From positions 1 through 27,008 of the forward strand of contig JBIOUF010000143.1 of the NCBI GenBank assembly GCA_044866695.1: a DNA stretch of 27,008 nt, written 5' to 3'. Positions 6,255 to 13,212 of this stretch are shown here, in pieces (positions within the stretch are counted from its first letter, which is position 1; the number at the start of each line of letters is the position of its first letter). Below the pieces are notes generated by a model. That model worked only from the letters and a program-made list of their open reading frames with translations. It was not told the DNA's origin and ran no database searches. A program made the position numbers and the translations under genes. This stretch comes from JBIOUF01 sp044866695. GTDB taxonomy: Bacteria; Actinomycetota; Actinomycetes; Propionibacteriales; Nocardioidaceae.

Positions 6255-7361
6255 GTGCAGGAGATCGAGATCGGCCGGGGCAAGAGGGGACGGCGGGCCT
6301 ACTCCTTCGACGACATCGCGATCGTGCCGTCCCGGCGGACCCGCGACCCCGCTGAGGTCTCCACGGCCTGGCAGATCGACGCCTACCGGTTCGACCTGCC
6401 GATCGTCGCCGCGCCGATGGACTCGGTCATGTCGCCGGAGACCGCCGTGCAGCTGGGCCGGCTGGGCGGCCTCGGGGTGCTGGACCTCGAAGGGCTCTGG
6501 ACCCGGTACGACGACCCCACCCCCCTCCTGGTCGAGGTGGCCGGCCTGGAGGCGGACGCGGCGACCCACCGGCTGCAGGAGATGTACCGCCAGCCGGTCC
6601 GCTCCGAGCTGATCGTCGCGCGCCTGGGGGAGATCCGTGCCGCGGGCGTGACGGTCGCCGGCAGCCTCTCCCCGCAACGGACCAAGGAGCACGCCAAGTC
6701 CGTCGTCGACGCCGGCGTGGACATGTTCGTGATCCGGGGCACGACCGTGTCCGCCGAGCACGTCTCCGGGCAGACCGAGCCGCTGAACCTCAAGGAGTTC
6801 ATCTACGAGCTCGACGTCCCGGTGATCGTCGGTGGCTGCGCGACGTACCAGGCGGCGCTGCACCTGATGCGCACGGGCGCCGCCGGGGTCCTGGTCGGCT
6901 TCGGCGGCGGCGCGGCGCACACCACCCGCACCGTGCTCGGCGTGGCGGTGCCGATGGCCTCGGCGGTCGCCGACGTCGCCGCCGCCCGGCGGGACTACCT
7001 CGACGAGTCCGGTGGTCGCTACGTGCACGTCATCGCCGACGGCTCCATCGGCCGGTCCGGCGACCTGGCCAAGGCCATCGCGTGCGGCGCCGACGCGGTG
7101 ATGATCGGCTCGCCCCTGGCCCGTGCCGCGGAGGCGCCGGGGCGCGGATACCACTGGGGGTCCGAGGCCTGGCACGCCAAGCTGCCCCGCGGCCAGCGCA
7201 TCCCGATCGGCACCGCCGGCACGCTGGAGGAGATCCTGTTCGGTCCGAGCCGCACCGCCGACGGCACCATGAACCTCGTGGGCGCGCTGCGCCGGTCCAT
7301 GGCCACGACCGGCTACACCGAGGTCAAGGAGTTCCAGCGGGTGGAGGTCGTCGTCCAGTGA
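6255..7361 (+). CDS. guaB3: GuaB3 family IMP dehydrogenase-related protein
   Basis: This 368-residue protein has an IMPDH/GMP-reductase-type barrel without CBS domains. It includes YSFDDIAIVPSRRTRDP, PIVAAPMDSVMSPETA, the phosphate-binding DGSIGRSGDLAKAI, and the C-terminal GALRRSMATTGYTEVKEFQ typical of the actinobacterial GuaB3 branch. At the catalytic loop position, where IMPDH has GPGSICTTR, this protein reads GGGAAHTTR, with His222 in place of the nucleophilic Cys. It is therefore unlikely to work as a normal IMPDH; a regulatory or other nucleotide-binding role is possible. The start is the GTG at 6255 (QEIEIGRGKRGRRAYS), set by the -10 box and by resemblance to mycobacterial GuaB3 N-termini. 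glpD follows after 25 bp and may share the transcript. Confidence 0.92.
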   Translation: MQEIEIGRGKRGRRAYSFDDIAIVPSRRTRDPAEVSTAWQIDAYRFDLPIVAAPMDSVMSPETAVQLGRLGGLGVLDLEGLWTRYDDPTPLLVEVAGLEADAATHRLQEMYRQPVRSELIVARLGEIRAAGVTVAGSLSPQRTKEHAKSVVDAGVDMFVIRGTTVSAEHVSGQTEPLNLKEFIYELDVPVIVGGCATYQAALHLMRTGAAGVLVGFGGGAAHTTRTVLGVAVPMASAVADVAAARRDYLDESGGRYVHVIADGSIGRSGDLAKAIACGADAVMIGSPLARAAEAPGRGYHWGSEAWHAKLPRGQRIPIGTAGTLEEILFGPSRTADGTMNLVGALRRSMATTGYTEVKEFQRVEVVVQ

Positions 7362-7386
7362 CCCCGCCGCCGCTGCGGGTCCGGCC

Positions 7387-9108
7387 GTGACGGCGGCTCT
7401 CGGTCCGCGCGAACGTGAGGACGCGCTCGCGGCCATGGCCGCCTCGGAGCTCGACGTGCTGGTCGTCGGCGGCGGGGTCGTCGGCACCGGCGTGGCGCTC
7501 GACGCGGTCACCCGCGGGCTGTCCGCCGGCCTGCTGGAGCAGCGCGACCTGGCCTCCGGCACCTCCAGCCGCTCCTCCAAGCTCGTCCACGGCGGGGTCC
7601 GCTACCTGGAGATGCTGGACTTCGCGCTGGTCAAGGAGGCGCTGGAGGAACGCGGGCTGCTGCTCACCCGGCTGGCGCCGCACCTGGTCCGCCCGGTGTC
7701 GTTCCTCTACCCGCTCACCCGGCGCTGGGAGCGCCCCTACGTGGCGTCGGGTCTGGCCCTCTACGACGCGCTGGCCGCGGCGGGCCGGTCCGGCCGAGGG
7801 CTGCCGCGGCACCGCCACCTGACCCGGCGGCACGCGCTCCGGCTGGCCCCGGACCTCCGTCCCGACGCGCTGACCGGGGCTGTGCAGTACTACGACGCCC
7901 AGGTCGACGACGCCCGGCTGGTGACCACCGTCGCCCGGACGGCCGCCACGCACGGCGCGCTGGTCGGCACCCGGACCCTGGTGACCGGGTTCCTGCGCGA
8001 GGGCGAACGGGTGACCGGCGTCCGCGCGCGCGACCTCGAGGCAGGGCGCGACCTGGAGGTCCGGGCCCGCGTGGTGGTCAACGCGGCGGGGGTGTGGACC
8101 GACGAGATCCAGGACATGGTGGGTGGCCGCGGCGCCCTCCACGTGCAGGTCAGCAAGGGCATCCACCTCGTGGTCCCGCGCGACCGGATCCGCTCCAGCA
8201 CCGGCCTGATCCTGCGCACCGAGACCTCCGTGCTGTTCGTGGTGCCCTGGGGACGGCACTGGATCGTGGGCACCACCGACACCCCCTGGAGCCTCGACAA
8301 GGCTCATCCCGCCGCGTCGCGCACCGACATCGAGTACCTCCTGGCCCTGGCCAACGGGGTGCTCCGCGAGCCGCTGCGCCACGAGGACGTCGAAGGGGTG
8401 TACGCCGGGCTGCGGCCTCTCGCCTCGGGGGAGTCCGAGCCGACCAGCCGGCTCTCGCGCGAGCACGTCGTCGTGACCCCGGTGCCGGGACTGGTCATCA
8501 TCGCCGGGGGCAAGCTCACGACGTACCGGGTCATGGCCGCCGACGCGGTGGACGCGGCCGCGCACTCGCTCGGCGGCGACGTGGGGCCCTCGATCACCGA
8601 GCGGGTCCCGCTGGCCGGCGCCGACGGCTACGCGGTCCGGGCGAACCAGGCGGAGCGGCTCGCCCGGGCCGCAGGCATCCACCGGGCACGCGTGGAGCAC
8701 CTGGTGGGCCGGTACGGCGGGCTCGTGGACGAGCTGCTCGACCTGGTGACCGACGACCCCGACCTCGGCGGGCCGCTCCGGGGCGCCGAGGACTACCTGC
8801 GCGCCGAGGTCCGCTACGCCGTCACCCACGAGGGGGCCCGGCACCTCGACGACGTCCTGGCCCGGCGGACCCGGATCTCGATCGAGACCTTCGACCGCGG
8901 CGTCGCGGCCGCCCGCCCGGCCGCTCGGCTGATGGCCGGACCGCTCGGGTGGGACCAGGACCGGGTCGAGGAGGAGGTCGCCCACTACCTGCGCCGGGTG
9001 CGCGCCGAGCGGCTGAGCCAGCTGGCGCGGACCGACCAGGAGGCCGACGAGGCGCGGCTGCAGGTCGGGGACATCGTGGGCGACATCGTCGCCGACGCCG
9101 TCGACTAG
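7387..9108 (+). CDS. glpD: FAD-dependent glycerol-3-phosphate dehydrogenase
   Basis: This 573-residue membrane-associated flavoenzyme oxidises sn-glycerol-3-phosphate to dihydroxyacetone phosphate and passes electrons to quinone. The FAD-binding motif VVGGGVVGTG is at residues 26-35, followed by the family signature SGTSSRSSKLVHGGVRYLE (about 57-75), the DAQVDDARLV segment, WIVGTTDTPW, and IIAGGKLTTYRVMA. The C-terminal helical domain (about 420-560) is complete. The GTG at 7387 opens 25 bp after guaB3, with no strong ribosome site, so translation may depend on the preceding gene. No glycerol kinase or facilitator lies nearby, so the enzyme is not part of a glp operon here. It could serve glycerol catabolism or phospholipid turnover. 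Confidence 0.95.
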   Translation: MTAALGPREREDALAAMAASELDVLVVGGGVVGTGVALDAVTRGLSAGLLEQRDLASGTSSRSSKLVHGGVRYLEMLDFALVKEALEERGLLLTRLAPHLVRPVSFLYPLTRRWERPYVASGLALYDALAAAGRSGRGLPRHRHLTRRHALRLAPDLRPDALTGAVQYYDAQVDDARLVTTVARTAATHGALVGTRTLVTGFLREGERVTGVRARDLEAGRDLEVRARVVVNAAGVWTDEIQDMVGGRGALHVQVSKGIHLVVPRDRIRSSTGLILRTETSVLFVVPWGRHWIVGTTDTPWSLDKAHPAASRTDIEYLLALANGVLREPLRHEDVEGVYAGLRPLASGESEPTSRLSREHVVVTPVPGLVIIAGGKLTTYRVMAADAVDAAAHSLGGDVGPSITERVPLAGADGYAVRANQAERLARAAGIHRARVEHLVGRYGGLVDELLDLVTDDPDLGGPLRGAEDYLRAEVRYAVTHEGARHLDDVLARRTRISIETFDRGVAAARPAARLMAGPLGWDQDRVEEEVAHYLRRVRAERLSQLARTDQEADEARLQVGDIVGDIVADAVD

Positions 9109-9110
9109 CC

Positions 9111-9124
9111 GCGGAAGCTTCCGC
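9111..9124. other. Perfect 14-bp palindrome after glpD
   Basis: GCGGAAGCTTCCGC reads the same on both strands, 2 bp after the glpD TAG stop. With no loop it is a poor terminator and looks more like a binding site for a symmetric protein dimer, but nothing identifies the protein. Confidence 0.4.
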
Positions 9125-9330
9125 TGTGCCGAGATCGACCAATCATCAACTACCCGTTGCACAAATGTGTCGCTGGAATTATGCCCTGTTTATCCTATTT
9201 TGGCCCTGGGCCGTGAGCGTGGAGGGCCGGAAACTGCATGTTCGTGCAAGTGCGAAACTGCGGGGGGCGAATCCGATTGACCCAGTCCCCGGGTCGCGGG
9301 ACTCTAGTCGTGGACGGAGGTCCCGAGGTT
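9125..9330 (+). promoter_or_regulatory. AT-richer gap with a candidate upstream promoter and short repeats
   Basis: This part of the 420-bp gap between glpD and the GMC gene is the most AT-rich stretch seen here, especially 9126-9200. TTGCAC (9157-9162) followed 17 bp later by TATGCC (9180-9185), or TATCCT at 9191-9196, could form a promoter reading right. Downstream are a GGCCCTGGGCC palindrome (9202-9212) and two GAAACTGC copies 24 bp apart (9230-9237, 9254-9261). No convincing gene is present. A transcript from here would have a leader of more than 300 nt before the GMC start. Confidence 0.35.
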
Positions 9331-9333
9331 CGT

Positions 9334-9485
9334 GGGGCCGACCGGATACCTCCGGCCCCGAGCACCCCCCGCTCGGACAACCCCCCTCACACCCACATCC
9401 CCCCAGGGCGTTTCCCCCCAAACGCCCTCACCCCCCAGTGGGAGGCGGGAGTCGAAGGACGCTCGGGTTCCTTCGACCCCGCCTC
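9334..9485 (+). other. Cluster of three hairpins upstream of the GMC gene
   Basis: Hairpin one has GGGGCCG (9334-9340) against CGGCCCC (9353-9359). Hairpin two has AGGGCGTTT (9405-9413) and AAACGCCCT (9420-9428) as perfect 9-bp arms around six C residues. Hairpin three has arms 9442-9459 and 9469-9485 that pair over 17 bp with a single bulged A. The stretch between is C-rich. Possibilities are glpD terminators, a structured leader, or an attenuator; no T-run follows any stem. No known riboswitch class was recognised. Confidence 0.6.
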
Positions 9486-9518
9486 TCGCATTTCTACCCC
9501 GGCTGGGCCGGGTCAGCC

Positions 9519-9524
9519 TAGTCT
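9519..9524 (+). promoter_or_regulatory. -10 box of a likely leaderless GMC oxidoreductase transcript
   Basis: TAGTCT ends 6 nt before the GTG at 9531, the same geometry as at the GPP34 gene. It places a promoter after the hairpin cluster, so the hairpins would not be part of this transcript. Confidence 0.5.
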
Positions 9525-9530
9525 CGGCCC

Positions 9531-11264
9531 GTGAGCCCACAACAGCCCTCTGCGCCCCTCGATGTCGACGTCCTCGTGGTGGGCTCGGGGTTCGGCGGGT
9601 CGGTGACCGCGCTGCGCCTGGCGGAGAAGGGCTACTCGGTCGGCGTACTGGAGGCCGGTGCCCGCTTCGACGACGACGACTTCGCGGCCACGTCGTGGGA
9701 CCTGCCCAGGTTCCTGTTCGCCCCGGCGCTCGGCTGCTACGGCATCCAGCGCATCCACGCCCTCTCGGACTGCCTCGTCCTCGCCGGGGCGGGCGTCGGG
9801 GGCGGTTCCCTGGTCTACGCCAACACCCTCTACGAGCCCCCCGACGCGTTCTACGACGACCCGGGCTGGCGCGACCTCACCGACTGGAAGGCCGAGCTCG
9901 CCCCGCACTACGACCAGGCCCGGCGGATGCTCGGCGTCGTGACCAACCCGCTGCGCACCCCGGCAGACGACCTCATGGAGCGGGTCGCGACCGACCTCGG
10001 CGTCCAGGACACCTTCCGGCCCACTCCGGTCGGCGTGCTGTTCGGCGACCCCGGGCGACCGGGCGGGGACCGGGTCGAGGACCCGTTCTTCGGCGGCGCG
10101 GGTCCGTCGCGCCGGACCTGCCAGGCGTGCGGAGAGTGCATGACCGGCTGCCGGCACGGCGCGAAGAACACCCTGGTCAAGAACTACCTCCACCTCGCCG
10201 AGCGGCTCGGCGTGAAGGTGCTGCCGCTGACCACGGTCACCCGGGTCCGGCCGCGAGCGGGGGGCGGGTACGAGGTCACGGTCCGCTACACCAAGGCTCG
10301 GCTGTCCCGGCCGGCGGTGACCAGGGTGCTGACCGCGGAGCACGTCGTGCTGGCCGCCGGCGCGCTGGGCACCCAGCGGCTGCTGCACCGGATGCGCGAC
10401 GAGGGCCACCTGCCGAGCCTGTCGGCGCGGCTGGGCCACCTGTCCCGCACCAACTCCGAGTCGATCCTGGGCGCGGTCGCGCCGGACCGGTCGGTGGACT
10501 ACAGCACCGGCGTGGCGATCACCTCCAGCTTCCATCCCGACCCCGACACCCACGTCGAGCCGGTCCGCTACGGCCGGGGCAGCAACGCCATGGCGCTGCT
10601 GCAGACCGCGCTGGTGGACTGGGACTCGGACGGCCCGAGCCTGCGCGCGTGGTTGCGCGCGCTGTGGCGGCAACGGCGCGACCTCGCCCGCGCCATCGAC
10701 CTTCGGCACTGGTCGGAGCGCACGGTGATCGCGCTGGTCATGCAGTCCCTGGACAACTCGATCACCACCTCCGGCCGCCGCCGCCGGGTCACCCGGCGCT
10801 GGCAGCTCACCTCCCGGCAGGGCCACGGGACGCCCAACCCGACCTGGATCCCGGCCGGGCACGACGTGACGCGCCGGATGGCCGACCTCCTGGGCGGCGT
10901 CCCCGGGGGGTCGGTCGGGGAGCCGTTCAAGATGCCGCTCACCGCACACTTCATCGGCGGGTGCGCGATAGGCGCCGGCCCGGACACCGGCGTCGTGGAC
11001 GGCTACCAGCGCGCGTTCGGCCACCCCGGCCTCCACGTCGTGGACGGTTCGGCGGTCTCGGCCAACCTCGGCGTGAACCCGTCGCTGACGATCACCGCCC
11101 AGGCGGAGCGGGCGATGTCGTTCTGGCCGAACCGGGGCGAGCCCGACCCACGGCCACCGCTCGGGTCGCCGTACCGGCGCCTGGGTCCGGTGCCGCCGCG
11201 GTCACCGGCCGTGCCCGCGCAGGCGCCCGGCGCCCTGCGGCTGCCCGTTGTCGCGGTGACCTAG
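9531..11264 (+). CDS. GMC family oxidoreductase, cholesterol-oxidase-like (ChoD-like)
   Basis: This 577-residue protein has the GMC flavoprotein layout. The FAD motif VVGSGFGG is at residues 16-23, the second FAD contact is GAGVGGGSLVYANTLYEPP (about 87-105), and a C-terminal GMC segment runs HFIGGCAIG to VVDGSAVSANLGVNPSLTI. The family includes bacterial cholesterol oxidases and M. tuberculosis ChoD, which sits beside guaB3 and guaB2; the similar neighbourhood supports orthology. A cysteine cluster, Cys197, Cys200, Cys203 and Cys207 in CQACGECMTGC, could hold metal or an iron-sulphur centre, but this is inference. Sterol activity is not shown by the sequence, so a sterol or other alcohol substrate remains open. 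The GTG at 9531 follows a -10 box by 6 nt. guaA starts 19 bp after the stop. Confidence 0.9.
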   Translation: MSPQQPSAPLDVDVLVVGSGFGGSVTALRLAEKGYSVGVLEAGARFDDDDFAATSWDLPRFLFAPALGCYGIQRIHALSDCLVLAGAGVGGGSLVYANTLYEPPDAFYDDPGWRDLTDWKAELAPHYDQARRMLGVVTNPLRTPADDLMERVATDLGVQDTFRPTPVGVLFGDPGRPGGDRVEDPFFGGAGPSRRTCQACGECMTGCRHGAKNTLVKNYLHLAERLGVKVLPLTTVTRVRPRAGGGYEVTVRYTKARLSRPAVTRVLTAEHVVLAAGALGTQRLLHRMRDEGHLPSLSARLGHLSRTNSESILGAVAPDRSVDYSTGVAITSSFHPDPDTHVEPVRYGRGSNAMALLQTALVDWDSDGPSLRAWLRALWRQRRDLARAIDLRHWSERTVIALVMQSLDNSITTSGRRRRVTRRWQLTSRQGHGTPNPTWIPAGHDVTRRMADLLGGVPGGSVGEPFKMPLTAHFIGGCAIGAGPDTGVVDGYQRAFGHPGLHVVDGSAVSANLGVNPSLTITAQAERAMSFWPNRGEPDPRPPLGSPYRRLGPVPPRSPAVPAQAPGALRLPVVAVT

Positions 11265-11269
11265 CCTCC

Positions 11270-11275
11270 TAGACT
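11270..11275 (+). promoter_or_regulatory. guaA -10 box (leaderless or very short leader)
   Basis: TAGACT lies 8 nt before the guaA GTG at 11284, inside the 19-bp gap after the GMC gene. guaA could thus be transcribed from its own start even though it closely follows the GMC gene. Confidence 0.5.
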
Positions 11276-11283
11276 GCCTGATC

Positions 11284-12858
11284 GTGACCCCCGAGCACGA
11301 CCTGGTCCTCGTCGTCGACTTCGGCGCCCAGTACGCCCAGCTGATCGCCAGGCGGGTCCGGGAGGCACGGGTCTACTCAGAGATCGTGCCGAGCGGGACC
11401 ACGGTCGAGGAGCTCCTGGCCCGCAGACCCAAGGCGGTGATCCTCTCCGGCGGACCGTCGTCGGTGTACGCCGCCGGCGCGCCGCAGGTCCCCGCCGAGC
11501 TGTTCGCCGCCGGCGTGCCGGTGTTCGGCATGTGCTACGGCTTCCAGGCGATGGCCCAGGGGCTGGGCGGGCAGGTGCGCCGGACCGGGCTCTCGGAGTT
11601 CGGCCGCACCCCGGTCCGGGTCGTCGACCCCGGCACGCTGCTCGCCGACGTGCCCGCCGAGCACCGGGTCTGGATGAGCCACGGCGACTCCGTCGTCGGC
11701 GCCCCGTCGGGGTTCAGGGTGCTGGCCACCACCGACGGCTCGCCCGTGGCGGCTTTCGAGGACGTCGACCGGCGGCTGGCCGGCGTGCAGTGGCACCCGG
11801 AGGTCCTGCACACCGAGCACGGACAACAGGTGCTGACCCGCTTCCTGCTCGACATCGCCGGCTGCCGGCCCACCTGGACGATGGTCAACATCGTCGAGGA
11901 GCAGGTCGAGCGGGTCCGCCGGCAGGTCGGTGCCGGCCGGGCGATCTGCGGGCTGTCCGGCGGCGTCGACTCCGCGGTCGCCGCCGCTGTGGTGCAGCGC
12001 GCCATCGGGGACCGGCTGACCTGCGTGTTCGTCGACCACGGCCTGCTGCGCCAAGGCGAGGCCGAGCAGGTCGAGCGGGACTTCGTCGCCGCGACCGGGG
12101 TGTCGCTGCTCGTCGTCGACGCGCAGAAGCGGTTCCTCGACGCCCTGGCCGGCGTCACCGACCCCGAGCGGAAGCGCAAGGTGATCGGCCGGGAGTTCAT
12201 CCGGGTCTTCGAGGGCGCCGAGGCGGAGGTCCTCGCCGACCTCGGCGACGTCCCGGCCGGGGACCGGGTCGCCTTCCTTGTGCAAGGCACCCTCTACCCC
12301 GACGTCGTGGAGTCCGGCGGCGGCACCGGCACGGCGAACATCAAGTCCCACCACAACGTCGGCGGCCTGCCCGAGGACCTCCGGTTCGAGCTCGTCGAGC
12401 CGCTGCGCACCCTGTTCAAGGACGAGGTCCGGCTGGTCGGCGAGCAGCTGGGCCTGCCCCCCGAGATCGTCTGGCGGCACCCGTTCCCGGGTCCCGGCCT
12501 GGCCGTCCGGATCGTCGGAGAGGTCACCGCCGAGAGGCTGGAGGTCCTCCGCGAGGCCGACGCCATCGCCCGTCAGGAGCTCACCCGGGCCGGCCTGGAC
12601 CGAGACATCTGGCAGTTCCCGGTGGTGCTGCTCGGGGACGTCCGCTCGGTCGGTGTGCAAGGGGACGGCCGCACGTACGGCCATCCGGTCGTGCTCCGCC
12701 CGGTCACCTCCGAGGACGCGATGACCGCGGACTGGGCCCGGCTGCCCTACGACGTGGTCGAGGCCATCTCCACCCGCATCACCAACGAGGTGCGCCAGGT
12801 CAACCGGGTGACCCTGGACGTCACCAGCAAGCCCCCGGGCACCATCGAGTGGGAGTGA
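11284..12858 (+). CDS. guaA: GMP synthase (glutamine-hydrolysing)
   Basis: This 524-residue cytoplasmic enzyme converts XMP to GMP using ATP and glutamine, the step after IMPDH. The N-terminal class I glutamine amidotransferase domain has nucleophile Cys84 in FGMCYGF, with His171 and Glu173 in WHPEV completing the triad. The ATP-pyrophosphatase domain has the P-loop GLSGGVDSAV (about 222-231). The C-terminal dimerisation domain ends in the family-typical DVTSKPPGTIEWE. Length is standard. The GTG at 11284 matches the family start (PEHDLVLVVDFGAQYAQL) and is preceded by a -10 box. It is separated from guaB and guaB3 by glpD and the GMC gene, so the purine genes here form a region rather than one operon. 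Confidence 0.98.
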   Translation: MTPEHDLVLVVDFGAQYAQLIARRVREARVYSEIVPSGTTVEELLARRPKAVILSGGPSSVYAAGAPQVPAELFAAGVPVFGMCYGFQAMAQGLGGQVRRTGLSEFGRTPVRVVDPGTLLADVPAEHRVWMSHGDSVVGAPSGFRVLATTDGSPVAAFEDVDRRLAGVQWHPEVLHTEHGQQVLTRFLLDIAGCRPTWTMVNIVEEQVERVRRQVGAGRAICGLSGGVDSAVAAAVVQRAIGDRLTCVFVDHGLLRQGEAEQVERDFVAATGVSLLVVDAQKRFLDALAGVTDPERKRKVIGREFIRVFEGAEAEVLADLGDVPAGDRVAFLVQGTLYPDVVESGGGTGTANIKSHHNVGGLPEDLRFELVEPLRTLFKDEVRLVGEQLGLPPEIVWRHPFPGPGLAVRIVGEVTAERLEVLREADAIARQELTRAGLDRDIWQFPVVLLGDVRSVGVQGDGRTYGHPVVLRPVTSEDAMTADWARLPYDVVEAISTRITNEVRQVNRVTLDVTSKPPGTIEWE

Positions 12859-12924
12859 CCCGACCCCTCGCCCACCCGTAGCACCCCCCTGTCGTTGCGG
12901 CGTGTGGGGCGGGCCGGTCGGCGT

Positions 12925-13008
12925 GGTTGTGGCCGATGCCTGCACAAGAGGCCGCTTGTGGCCCCTGGCTGCACCGACACGCCGCGCGGCGTTGCGGGCA
13001 TCGGCCAC
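12925..13008 (+). repeat. Dispersed palindromic element, copy 2
   Basis: The left arm TTGTGGCCGATGCCTGC is at 12927-12943 and the right arm GCGGGCATCGGCCAC at 12994-13008. The one difference from perfect complementarity (A to G) still pairs as G-U in RNA. The internal GCTTGTGGCC is at 12954-12963, 29 nt from the left end as in the other copies. It occupies the gap between guaA and the P450 gene. The small open frames through it are incidental. Confidence 0.85.
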
Positions 13009-13073
13009 CATCCCGCGAGCGCCGGCACGGTACCCGGGCAGGCGACCGCGGCGGCCACGGGTGGCCAGCCGCC

Positions 13074-13113
13074 GGGAGGATCCCCTCTGACCCGCGTGTC
13101 TCAGGGTCCTCCC
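13074..13113 (+). other. Inverted repeat upstream of the P450 gene
   Basis: GGGAGGATCCC (13074-13084) pairs with GGGTCCTCCC (13104-13113), ten base pairs with one bulge, enclosing about 19 nt. It lies 25 bp before the candidate -10 box of the P450 gene. It could be a guaA-side terminator or a regulator site for the P450 gene. No T-run follows. Confidence 0.4.
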
Positions 13114-13138
13114 CGATCCCGACGAGCGCGCCCTTCCC

Positions 13139-13144
13139 TACACT
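13139..13144 (+). promoter_or_regulatory. Candidate -10 box of the P450 gene
   Basis: TACACT fits TANNNT and would give a leader of about 60 nt before the ATG at 13213, which has an AGGAG ribosome site at 13203-13207. No good -35 was found, so this is tentative. Confidence 0.4.
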
Positions 13145-13212
13145 GAGACGACGGCGACGGGGGCGGCGGACACAGCCTTCTTCTCGCACCACCTCCTCGG
13201 TCAGGAGCGCCC

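Noticed and set aside
9195..9534. Small genes in the gap before the GMC gene
   Set aside because: Frames here overlap hairpins and C-rich tracts, have no domain and no ribosome site, and differ on both strands.
12902..13146. Small open frames through the palindromic element near guaA
   Set aside because: Both are explained by the repeat; similar frames appear in the other copies and lack ribosome sites.
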